From Anarhynchus alexandrinus (lineage: Eukaryota; Chordata; Aves; Charadriiformes; Charadriidae): a DNA stretch of 64,000 bases. Positions 1-10,202 of the stretch are shown here, piece by piece. The translations under genes were made by a program, and so were the position numbers. The number at the start of each line of letters is the position of its first letter. The first letter of the stretch is position 1. The stretch spans positions 248,001 through 312,000 of the forward strand of contig VUYV01000192.1 in the NCBI GenBank assembly GCA_008711295.1, read 5' to 3'. The notes under the pieces were generated by a model, which was given only the letters and a program-made list of their open reading frames with translations, was not told where the DNA came from and ran no database searches.

Positions 1-1284
1 CCCTTGCCTTATTGGCTCTAGCTCCATTAGTAATAAAAGAGTCCTTATTGCAATTAGCTGAGCTGTTAGTGTGTATTCATCTGTTGCCATGATTCTTACA
101 GCTTGCTACAATTCTGATGCTTATTCACAGCACTAGGACACAATTAAAAATAGAAGGGCACCTGTTACAAACAACAGCAGCTATTCAGCTAAATTTGGGG
201 AATAAGGAAAAAAACTTTTACACTCTAGCTGTTTGAATTTCAAAATCCCAACAGTTTTCTGATGAGGGAGTTACTAAAAATGGATTGCGAAGGTTGAAGT
301 ATAGGAATGACAATCTTAAAAACAGAATAATATCAAGGTCAAGTGAAGATGTACCTATACTATATATACAGTAACGGTTAGTACAATGAGATGGGTTAAA
401 TACAGTTTCACTGAGAAGTTGTCCAATCATCTAATGGTGTCACATCCCCAGTGTGCACCACTCTTTATTGGAATCTCAATTTTCTTGCCATAATCTTTAA
501 TAACATACCAAAAATGGAAGTACCCCTCAATCTTGACCAGTATTGAAAAAAAAATTTTACCTTTCTCTGATTAACCCCTTGGGATTAACAGCTGTGCCCA
601 TACTACTCTTTTAATTTAATTTTTTTTTAAATCCATCTGTAAACTGAACTAAGTGGGGAAAAAAGCTAAGTGTTTACAGTATGTACAGTCACTGGATAAT
701 AACTGTGTACAGGCTCCATTTTCCTATAAGAGTATTAAATACAATAACTCTGTCTAAAGTTTCAAGCGGATGACAATAGAAATGATTCATAAGTGTTCTG
801 CCAGAGTATTTCTATTTTGGCATGCAAATCAGTCATGTCAGATTTTCAGGAGACATCTATGAGTAATTAATTATTAGCAGCTTGCTTTTAATCAGTCTGA
901 GTAGTTCCTTGACCACATCAGGCTTCTGTAAGCACTAAAGGAAAACAATTTCTTGCAAGAGGTGTAGCATCCACCCTTTTAAAGTTCTACTCCAGCTGAA
1001 ACGAAAAGCTTTTTCTTTCTTTTTTTTTTTTTTAACATGNTTAAACAAAAAGCTTTTTCTTTTTTTTTTTTTAACATGTAAAAGACTGCATGTAAAAAAT
1101 AAGGCTGGCTTTAATACCTCTTAAATCTTAAAATCACTGAATTTAACATTGGACGTGGTGAGCCGCAGTACCTTCTTTTATCAGCAGAAGATAAAAGATT
1201 CATAAATTAAGTAGTCCTAATGGGAAAGTAATACTTTTGGGGTATTGTTTTGAGGTGTAGGTATTGTCATTTATTATTCAACTC
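1..1284. other. AT-rich non-coding stretch with an assembly scar
   Basis: No reading frame here resembles a known protein, and I recognise no repeat family. Short T-runs and ordinary AT-rich sequence dominate. The one notable item is the duplicated T-tract around the single N at 1040, listed separately. It is probably intronic or intergenic. Confidence 0.6.
1004..1078. repeat. Duplicated T-tract flanking a single N (assembly artefact)
   Basis: A block made of AAAAGCTTTTTC, a long T-run and TTAACATG occurs at 1004-1039. It appears again at about 1047-1078, with one N at 1040 between them. The two copies differ mainly in T-run length. This is what gap closing produces when two contig ends that overlap in a homopolymer are joined without being merged. 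The genome probably has one copy. Confidence 0.75.
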
Positions 1285-1754
1285 TGTTGTGGTTTAACCC
1301 CAGCTGGCAGCTGGGACCACACAGCCACTTGAGCAGTTTTCCCTCTTCCCCCAGAAGGGCAGGGAGAAAAGAAGGGGAAAGAGAAAGGAAAAAAACTTGT
1401 GAGTTGAGATAAAAACAGTTTACTAGAACAATAACAGAAAAGGAAAATAACAACAATAATAATGACACCAGTCACTCTCATCACCCAGTCAATTATACCT
1501 TCCTGAGCAGTGATCTGGATTCCCCCCACCACCAACCCCCATTTATATACTGAGCATGATGTCTATGGTACAGAATATTCCGTTGACTTTTCTGTTGTTC
1601 TGTCCATACTTCTTGTCAGCTTCTATGGGAAGCTGAAAAGAGTCCTTGAAAAGTATAAACATTGCCTAGCAACAACTAAAACAATATGTATTATTGACAT
1701 GACTTTCACAGCAATCACTAGAAAGAAAATTCTGTCCCAGCTGAAACCAAGACT
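1285..1754 (-). mobile_element. Solo LTR of an avian endogenous retrovirus, minus strand
   Basis: Read on the minus strand, this block starts near 1754 with a degraded version of the family start (TCTTGGTTTCAGCTGGGACAG). It ends at 1285 with GGGGTTAAACCACAACA, the typical 3' end of a very common bird LTR family. Internal landmarks shared with the plus-strand copy at 4982-5567 include the TTGCTAGGCAATG-like part, the GAATATTCC part and the purine-rich 3' portion. A perfect 5-bp target-site duplication, AACTC, flanks it at 1280-1284 and 1755-1759, which fixes the boundaries. A 5-bp duplication is compatible with an ERVL-type integrase. At about 470 bp it is shorter and more decayed than the plus-strand copy. 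No internal viral genes are attached, so it is a solo LTR left by recombination. Confidence 0.85.
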
Positions 1755-1759
1755 AACTC

Positions 1760-4700
1760 TTTTAATTTAGAGTAAAAACTACTGAGAAATAAGTCAAAGA
1801 ATAACATTTTGCTTTATCTATGTGAATGATGCACAGGTTTTTAAAAATTACGACAGGAAGGGGAAAAAAAATCCTTGGCAGGAAAACAAAACAATGGCTT
1901 ACAAATACTTACATGGTAGAAGCTGTAAGAAGTAAAGGAATCTTCTCTAAATAGGCTGAAGATTGATCTGTTTGTTATAAAATTAATTGTTGGGCACCAG
2001 CAATGATAGTGAATACAACATGCATCTGCTGAGAGTCCTGACTGTACGTTGTATACATTTCCTCTGATATTTTGGTCCTGCAGGACAACCATTCCAAAAT
2101 TGGAATAATGGAGTGCAAAAGTCATTAGATAGATTCAGTTTTGCTATAGCCATAGGATGTCAGTGGTGATTTTTCCTGAACTACAATTTTCATCTGGTAC
2201 ATAATCAGATGATCAGAAAATAAAGTTCTGGGAACTTTGACTATTATTGAGAAATGTTGTATGGTTATTTTCTGCTTTTTTCCTTCCAAGAAAAAGATGA
2301 GATTTTCAAACCTCCAACCCTTACTTAATTTGATGGATCTTCTATTGAATTTGATGTGACCTTTCCAGAGGTTAGAAGTATAAAACACGCTTTCCATGAA
2401 CTCCATGACGCTTATTCTTGAATGCAAATTTTTCTCGTCTTTGTGTGGCAGCATGACTGTACATATGCTGTCCTCATCAGTCATTTATCTGTTACATCCA
2501 CAAAGCACGCACAGACTGTCAGCTATGCAAACTGTACAATTGCCTAGGAATAAGGCAGCAGTACTCTATCCACATGCACTCAATCATTTTTGACTGACTG
2601 CCACAGAGATGTCTTACATTGTGTTGCGGGGGGGCTGTCAGGTGGCAAAACATATTTAGCCTATTGCCTGCAGCACTCTAGGAAACTATGACTATGTTTG
2701 ATCACACAATTGCAAGTACACGTGAACAGCACTTACACAGAGTCTGTGTTTAAACACAAGGCCAGCAAGATGGCACATCTCCAGTCTGGTGTCCCTGTGG
2801 ACACTAGCCTGGCCTCAGAAGCAGGAGAGCAAAGCTTGCTAACTAGCTTGAGTTGAGTGCTGCGTAAGGAAGGCTCACCCACTTTTTGCAGAGCGCTAAC
2901 TTACCTGGGGTAATACCAAGCTCCTTGGCACAAGAGAGTTGTACCCAAGAAGTTCCACTGCAATCAGTTAGACTATTTCCATTTTTAAAATATCCAAAGA
3001 AATTTGCAAGATTATAGCCCAAATTAGACTGTAAACTCTCTGGACAGAGACACTTTTCTCTCACTTCATGATGATACAGGGCATAGTGTGATATGATCTT
3101 GGTTCAGCTCTGACTGCAGCTGTCGCATAAATAATGAAGTTCTGTGCTGGAGTTATTCACATTACTCCTAAATGTTCAGTATAGGCTAACCCAAATGAAA
3201 TAAGTCTCCAACTGACATTTTCTTCCCATCATTCTACTTTAAAAAGAGAACAGGAAGCTAGAAAGGGCATAAACTTTATTACTAATGTTTCAAGCTCTCT
3301 CTAACAGTGCCTAATAAAATCTCCTCAATGTAAGTAATGTTCGGTCTTTCCAAACACAAATGTACAGTGGAAGGCAAAGAGAGTAAAATATACATTTCTT
3401 TCTCTATTTCCCCTGAAATAAAATCTTGTTAACTCTCAGGAGAAGCTGTAAAAAGAAGCGATTGTATTATTTCATTAACCTCTGGTTATAGCTAACTTTG
3501 CCTTAATGGGAATATGTGAACTTTTCCTCAATTTAGATGTCATTCGCCCGGCATATGGAATTCACAGGATTCTTACTGGGTCAGTAGATATTTCTTCTGT
3601 CAATAGTATTTGCAAAAGCAAAATCTTACCGCCAAGAATAAGGGTGCTGCAAAATCTTTAATATGTAAAAGTATGTTCGTCTTAATACTGCCCTTATTAA
3701 TAGCCACAAGCTGACATCTGCTTCTGTTAATGAGCCTTGTCTGGGTCTCCAATAGCTATTTGAACAGAAAAGCCTGTGCTTAGAAGTAGAATTAAAACTA
3801 TGAAGAAATTTTAGCCATTTGAGCTAGAAATCCTGGAGAAAATGTTTATTCAAAATACAAAATCTTCCTGGAAATAATTGGAGTAGCTTGGACCAGTCTA
3901 GTGATATGATATAGAATGTAGAGCTGCGTTTCTAGAAACGTGTGTTGAGACACAAGTTTCAGTGTTATATTTTCCAAACTCATTGTGGGAATGTTCCGGT
4001 TGAATATGATTAGTGAGTTTAGTGACTGGATTGCCCAATTAGTTTCCTTCCCTGGCATGTCAGCAGTGCATACAGCTATATCTCCTTTGCTCCAGTCAAA
4101 TAAATATTAGTTAACTGCTGAGGGCAGCCAAAGCGAGACCATCATTTCACAGATATTCTTGCTGGCAGCTATGTCAATATAGTTCCAGTGCCCATTGGCT
4201 CTGATCCCTTTTCCCCTCTGCTTTCTCAGTTGTGCATAGCCTCAAATGCCTGGATTAAAGCACAGTACAGCACAATAAACCAGACAAAAGCTTTCTGTTC
4301 TGCTTTTAAGGAATGTCATTTTACTCTTGGACCTACACGGTTGAGGAGGAGGCAGGGTACAGAAAGGAGGAGAAGGAAGTAAGGATGATATCAAAGGTTT
4401 CTGTCTGGTAATGGACAACAGTACTCACTTCCTTTAACATTTGCTTCTGTAGAAGTTTGGGCTAGAAATGCTTGCTACAGTCTAATGAGACAAATCTGTC
4501 CTCTCATATACTGATCCACAGGCAATATGGGGTTAATGTTAGGCTTGCAATTGTTGTAGGTTCAGACAGCCCCATTCTTTTTCTCCTCTTAGTCACCAGA
4601 GGGATGTTCTGTTTGTTGTGGTTAGCACTGAAAAGCTTTGCAAAGACTTGCAATTGCTGAAGTTTTGCCTCTGTCTCCAGAGGTACTGCAATAATAGTGG

Positions 4701-4977
4701 GTGAAGGTTGTAAAGCTCAGTGAGCATTCCCTCTCTAAGTACAAACATTACCTTTGGGTGTCTGCAGGTACCGCACTCTTCTAGGCCGAATATTGTCTTG
4801 ATGAGGACTTTAGTTGATTTTTATCTTGCACTGAAATTAATAGTGTTTTTCATGAAGGCTGTGTGAATTTTAAGTCTTGCTAGCCTGGATGAACCCTGTC
4901 TCAGCCCTTCTCAAGTAATATGTAATCCCCACAGTCATTCCCCTTACTTTGTTTAATAGTATATGTTGTCATAATAT
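1760..4977. other. AT-rich non-coding stretch between two LTRs
   Basis: Short chance reading frames are present on both strands; the longest, about 119 codons at 2125-2484 minus, matches no family I know. No CR1 or LTR signature was seen. The region looks like unique, slowly decaying non-coding DNA. Confidence 0.55.
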
Positions 4978-4981
4978 TGCC

Positions 4982-5567
4982 TGTGCTGGTCTGGGCTGGG
5001 ATACGGTTAATTTTCTTCATAGTAGCCAGTATGGGGCTATGTTTTGGATTTGTGCTGAAAACAGTGTTGATAACACAGAGATGTTTTAGTTATTGCTGAG
5101 CAGTGCTTACACAGACTTGAGGCCTTTTCTGCTCCTCACACCCCCCACCGGCGAGGGCCGGGGGGGCACAAGAAGTTGGGAGGGGACACAGCCGGGACAG
5201 CTGACCCCAACTGACCACAGGGACATTCCAAACCATATGACATCATGCTCAGCAACAAAAAAAGCTGGGGAAAGAAGAAGGGGGGGGATGTTTGGAGTTA
5301 TGGAGTTTGTCTTCCCAAGTCACTGTTACGTGTTATTGGGCCCTTCTTTCCTGGAGATGCCTGAACACCATGGGAAGAAGCCAATGAATTCCTTATTTTG
5401 CTTTGCTTGCATGTGCAGCTTCTGCTTTAACTCTTAGCCTGTCTTTATCTCAACCCACGAGTTTTCTCACTTTTATCCTTCCAATTCTCTCCCCCCATCC
5501 TGCTACGGGGAGTGAGTGAGTGGCTGCGTGGGGCTGAGCTGTGTACCGGGGTTAACCTCTCAGGCAG
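4982..5567 (+). mobile_element. Solo LTR of the same avian endogenous-retrovirus family, plus strand
   Basis: The block begins TGTGCTGGTCTGGGCTGGGA. It runs through the conserved TTAATTTTCTTCATAGTAG stretch, a GC-rich centre with a G-run near 5160, and a pyrimidine-rich segment with CTCTCCCCCCATCCTGCTACGG. It closes with GTACCGGGGTTAACC. These landmarks match the minus-strand copy at 1285-1754 in reverse. The flanks suggest a short target-site duplication, TGCC at 4978-4981 and 5568-5571, so the right edge is uncertain by a few bases. No internal retroviral coding sequence lies on either side. LTRs of this kind carry promoter and polyadenylation signals and can drive nearby host transcripts, but nothing here shows that this copy does. 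Confidence 0.85.
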
Positions 5568-5571
5568 TGCC

Positions 5572-8500
5572 GATTTCCTCTGTTTATCTTCCAGAGGCCT
5601 CTTTCAGTATCAGCATTTGAAGTAGCCTTTGACAGTCCCGCCGTGACATCAGAGAAAAAGATCCTGACAACAGTTCAACTTAAAATTTTATTTTTTACAC
5701 TTGTAAAGGAATACTGATAACAATTCATCTCTCTTCTACATTGAACTATTTAAAAGATGTCTTTCTGGACTCTATGCTGTCATCTGCAAACTTATGAATC
5801 TGAAATTTATAGCAGCACTGCCAGAAAGAGGCGGGCTGCTCCTTTACACTAAGCTGCATGTTTTCGGCGTGCAGATCCCAAATTCCTGCAGTTTCTACAA
5901 TATTTGTCCTTAAAGAACAACAACTACTGACATTAAGACCAAGTCTGGGTGGGCTGCATCTCCTAAAGAGTAGCATGAGTGAGGGACAATGTTTGCCACC
6001 CTGTGCAACACAGCCTTTTTAAGGAAATTGATTATTTGAAGGAAGAGCAGACAAGATGACAAATGGACGAAGTACTAATTAGCCATGATTGACTCCAGAG
6101 GGAGGACAGACAGCTTGAAAATAATTTGTAGGCTTAGTCTGGGAAACTGTTTTCCCTCACAAGCGCTCCAAAGGAGAGCTGTGGCCTTTGAGAAGGAGGA
6201 GGTGGGCAAGCTGCTCAACTGGGCATGACACCATCTGAAGCTGAACTGAAGCTAATGAAATGTTCTCCCTGTATGTGACTCTCTTCATTATGCCAGGTTA
6301 ATGAATGCTAAGCCAAATTTAACCAACATTTTCATGATTAGTAATGAATTCTTAGAATTTACAGGAATTTGGTTTTTATTCTTAATAGCACTAACTGTCC
6401 CAGTACAAAGTACACATTAATATAAGTGAGGTTTGCAGTCCATAAAATGATTTAACTGTAGACTGCGTGAAGACAGCTATATATTTTCACACTATTTTTA
6501 TTTGGAGAAACAAAAAGCTTGTAGCAAGTTCCTAATGTCTGGATTTTTGCCACCCTGGCGTGTGATTAGAAGCAAAGGGTGTTATGCATGTTTCATAACC
6601 AGGGGTCATAAGAGAGTCTAAATACCAAATGTAATGATGTATTTTGCAGTGAGGTTCTGCTATAAATACATTTATCTTCATCTTGCTTCTGCGGGTATTT
6701 TATTTAAAAAAAATAAAATAAAATCCATGAACTGAAAAGGCAACAGTATTCCAGTTGTTAAAAAAAATGAGAAGGACAATTCTGACCACACAGTGATCAG
6801 CAGTGTCTTCACAAGATAGTAAAAAGTGCTTACTGTTGGATATGGTGACCTGCTTCAATGCAATTCTGTTAGAAACAAAAGAGATAAAACCTTTAGTGTG
6901 CTCACTTGTTCAGTACAGTGGAATGTTATGTATATTCAATATTTATTCCAATTTATTTCTTCTTTAAATCCTTTTTTTAATTCTAGATCCTCTTTAAAAC
7001 AGCTTATGGATGTTTGTTTTGGTTCCTCCCACCCTTGTACAGAGCCCAGATCACTGTGCTCAGGTCTTCGGGCTATTGTGGTGAGTTTGGGAATGAGGAC
7101 AGTAATTTCAATGGATTGTGGCCCCACCAATTGAAACACACCAATTTGTGGAAAATATAACAAAACTGGAACCACAATAATGCCTAGCAGCAGCAGCAGT
7201 TCCAGAGCACCCCCAGAGTTTTGAAAAATCTCTTTTATGGAAAGGAACTGTTTGAAAATCCAGTATTTTTATCAACCATTTTGATGGGGGGGGNNNNNNN
7301 NNNNNNNNNNNNNNNNNNNGGGGGGGGAGAAAAAGGACAGCTGCGATAATATGTTCGGTCACAGACATCAGTGGGGAAAAAAAAAAGACCTTTTTCTAGT
7401 TCGAGAAGTGGCAGAACTACCCAAGGTCTACCTGATTGCTTTCTGTAACAGCTTCTGAAATGTACTGTCACAGAGGGAAGCTGCTGTCGATTGTATTCTT
7501 TTATTCTTGAACATGACTATGCAGGGGCCCAAAAAAATAATTCTCAAAGGTAATTAAAATTTGTAATGTCTATAACGGATGAAGGAAAAGGGGAAAAGTA
7601 TAACAGCTTGCAGTTAAGTAAATCATAATCTTGGGAAGAAACTGAGATTATGTATGACCTATAATTGTTTGGAGCATAATGGGGGAAAGGGTCATATTCT
7701 TCTGAAGAGATAGAAGCTTACCTGGTGGCTGATCAGCAGCTTAAACTCTCTGCTCTGGAATCTAAATTAGGTAGAAATATTCTGCTGTCAAGGTCTCCTG
7801 CCTTAGTTATTCCCTTGAGTAGTGAAAGTACTGTATATTCATCTACTGTACTGTGGTAACCCAATATGTTGCCCAGCTTCTCCTAGTTATCTTTTGAAGG
7901 ACAAAATCTTTTTTACCCCTCTGTTGTTAGTTCAGGAAGTTTCTCTTTTGTCTTAAATTAATAAGACTCCCAGAAAGGCTTTGCATTAACTAGCATAAAG
8001 CAAGCCTTCGAAGCCTGTGAGCAATCATCGAATATTTGTCAGAGTTTTAGTGTTGGAATGTAATTGTTTTACTTTAATTCAGTATGTTTTCATTTTATGT
8101 GTGTATTTAATTGGATTTATTTTATCTATAATATCTCTACAACATTATTTTAGTGTAAAAATTAACCTCTCTGAAGAAATTAAGTTTTAGCCACCTGCAC
8201 CATTTAGTCCTTAAGTAGTACTCAGGTTTCCTAGTCCAGATTTCAAGGGGAGCCCTGCTTATGCAGTTTAGTGTTTTGCCTGATAGCGTCCTACAAGTAA
8301 GGTACCCTTCTTGCTTGATGCATGAGAAACTCAAGGATCAAGACCATCTTTAAGATTTTACATGTTTTCTTCTTTGCTCCCCTCAAGGCTAATTTCTAGT
8401 ATTCCCACTCACAAGTATCGATTGATCCCTTAGTTGCTTCCAGTGCAGTGGGCAAAGCTCTTTTCATTTACTAGAATTAGCAAGGTGAGATAATTTATAA

Positions 8501-9258
8501 AACCTGAATCAGGCAACTTAGAGGACATGACTTTGAAATAAAGAAGCCTGATTATGCTTTGGGATTTTATAGTTAATCTGAACTTTATAATTAGCATGTG
8601 GACCTACAGTAATCTGAATTTAATCTTTTCAAATTCAATGTCAATCTCTTTCTCAACAAAATGCCATTTGAGGGCTCCCTCTTACTTTATTTTAATTTAA
8701 ACCTCCTTATGAAGCTGATTTATCAAAGTCCAGAATAATTCCCTTTTAAATTAAAAATAATACCTTATTCTCTTAGCCAGAAATTGATGATTTTGTGCTC
8801 TCCTTCCAGTTCTCTGAGAAATGGAAAAGTGCAAAGTTCTTGGCTTTTTATGTTAGCTTTCTAGATGGTATAATTTTTCTAAGAAGAAAATACCTGCAAA
8901 CAACCTGTTGTTCCATAGAGGACATATACACGCTGGGCTTTAGTTAAAAAAGAGCTGCTATGAATGTCAAAAAAAAACAATTAGGGAAAGATTAATTGAA
9001 TTTTTCAGGTAGCTAATCTTTGTTTAAAAAGAAAAAAAAGATTGCAACATTTTTCTTCTCTTAGTTTAAGTATTTTTGGGGGCTATTTGGGTTTTTGGGT
9101 GGGGTTTTTTTTTTTTCTGCATTAGCTTCTGCCATCTCACTTCCAGAAACTGGAAGACAAATAGTATATGGAGCAGGAGACTGTAGAAGGAAAAAACGAC
9201 AGTCCTATGATTAAGATAATATAATTATGTAGAGATATTTTCTTCCCTTCCTCTGCAG
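5572..9258. other. AT-rich non-coding stretch with a sequenced-through gap
   Basis: No coding sequence is supported. A run of 26 N bases (7294-7319) sits between two G-homopolymers. A frame near 6826 reads TVGYGD by chance and is discussed under rejected items. The rest is AT-rich unique sequence ending in a pyrimidine tract that leads into the candidate exon at 9259. Confidence 0.55.
7294..7319. other. Assembly gap of 26 N bases inside a G-run
   Basis: The unknown bases are flanked by eight or so G residues on each side, so the true sequence is probably a longer G-rich tract that defeated the sequencing chemistry. The real length is unknown. Confidence 0.95.
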
Positions 9259-9559
9259 GTTTCCTTGCAATGCCTGGGTGGCTTTATTGTGAGCAGTCCT
9301 CATTACGTGGGCCTGCGGGCCCTCTATAAGTCCCATTTTCAGAACATTCAGGCTCTGTGGAGGTCCTCAGAGTATCACCTGCAGGCAAAGATGAGCTTAG
9401 ACCCAGCCAGACACACACTGTCTCTGGTCCAGATGCAAATGGTCATATCAAGGCTGTGTTGTGCCTGCTACACACGTGCTTGCACGAGATGCTTATTAGC
9501 GTAGGTACACTGCTTCTGCACCAGGGTTGCTTACGTACACCAAAGCCTTTGTTCACCAG
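9259..9559 (+). other. Candidate spliced exon, unknown transcript
   Basis: A good 3' splice acceptor (TTCTTCCCTTCCTCTGCAG, ending at 9258) precedes this block. A near-consensus 5' donor (CCAG|GTGAGC, GT at 9560-9561) follows it. The 301 bp between are clearly GC-richer than the flanking DNA. One frame is open from the acceptor to a TAG at about 9503-9505, roughly 82 codons (VSLQCLGGFIVSSPHY at its start). The other frame that stays open across the donor has an earlier TAA near 9329. I do not recognise the peptide. It could be an alternative last coding exon or an exon of a long non-coding RNA, or the splice signals could be fortuitous. No CR1 or LTR similarity was seen. Confidence 0.3.
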
Positions 9560-9923
9560 GTGAGCCTACCTCTATCAGCATTTGCCCAAAAGATAGTATA
9601 AAGAGCTACACTTTCTGACAGCGATAGCTTAAGCAGCTCAAGCTACTGATTATTTCAAAGCAAATAATCACTTAACACTCCTTGCCTCAGTCTTGCATCC
9701 CTAAAATGTGCAAGTAACATCACCCTTTATCTTTCCAATGTGTGATATTAGAAATGTGAAGGGAGATTTTCACCCTAGAGAAAACTCAGAAGGTCTTTTT
9801 GTATCATACAGTGAAATGAGTTCTGTGGCTACACCATGGGCAAAGAGGAGCTCTTAAAAAAAAATCAAAAATAAAAATTACTGGTAAGTATTTCCACTAG
9901 CTGGGCCTTGTCCTATTCCTGCT
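9560..9923. other. Non-coding stretch
   Basis: This is ordinary AT-rich sequence after the candidate exon. A further donor-like ACTG|GTAAGT lies near 9881-9890, but I see no convincing partner acceptor. Confidence 0.5.
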
Positions 9924-10202
9924 GGTGACCAGCGATAGGACATGAGGAAATGGAATGAAGCTGCATCAGGGGAAGTTTAGATTGGAGATTAGGAAAAGGC
10001 TCTTCACCGAGAGACTGGTCAGTCACTGGAACAGGCTTCCCAGGGAGGTGGTCACGGCACTGAGCCTGTCAGGGCTCAAGGAGCATCTGGACAACACTCC
10101 TCTTCTTATGGTTTAGTTTTAGGTGGTCCTGTGAGGAGCAGGGAGTTGGACTTGATGATCCTTATAGGTTCTTTCCAACTTGAGGTATTCTATGATTCTG
10201 TG
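9924..10202 (+). mobile_element. CR1 LINE 3' end, plus strand
   Basis: The order of landmarks is that of a CR1 3' end. It begins GACCAGCGATAGGACATGAGG, then GGGGAAGTTTAGATTGGAGA and TTAGGAAAAGGCTCTTCACCGA. It continues with CACTGGAACAGGCTTCCCAG and GGAGTTGGACTTGATGATCC, and ends with the tail repeat ATTCTATGATTCTGTG. Only the last 280 bp remain, as expected from 5' truncation during target-primed reverse transcription. The final part of ORF2 and the 3' UTR are covered, with no open frame. Confidence 0.93.

Noticed and set aside
1841..2484. Two abutting minus-strand frames of 94 and 119 codons.
   Set aside because: They have no recognisable domain, AT-driven composition and no splice or promoter context. 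Most likely chance.
6826..6858. A frame reads VLTVGYGDLLQ, containing the potassium-channel filter motif TVGYGD.
   Set aside because: An in-frame stop lies two codons upstream, nothing of the pore helix is present before the motif, and nothing after it looks like a channel. It is best explained as chance.
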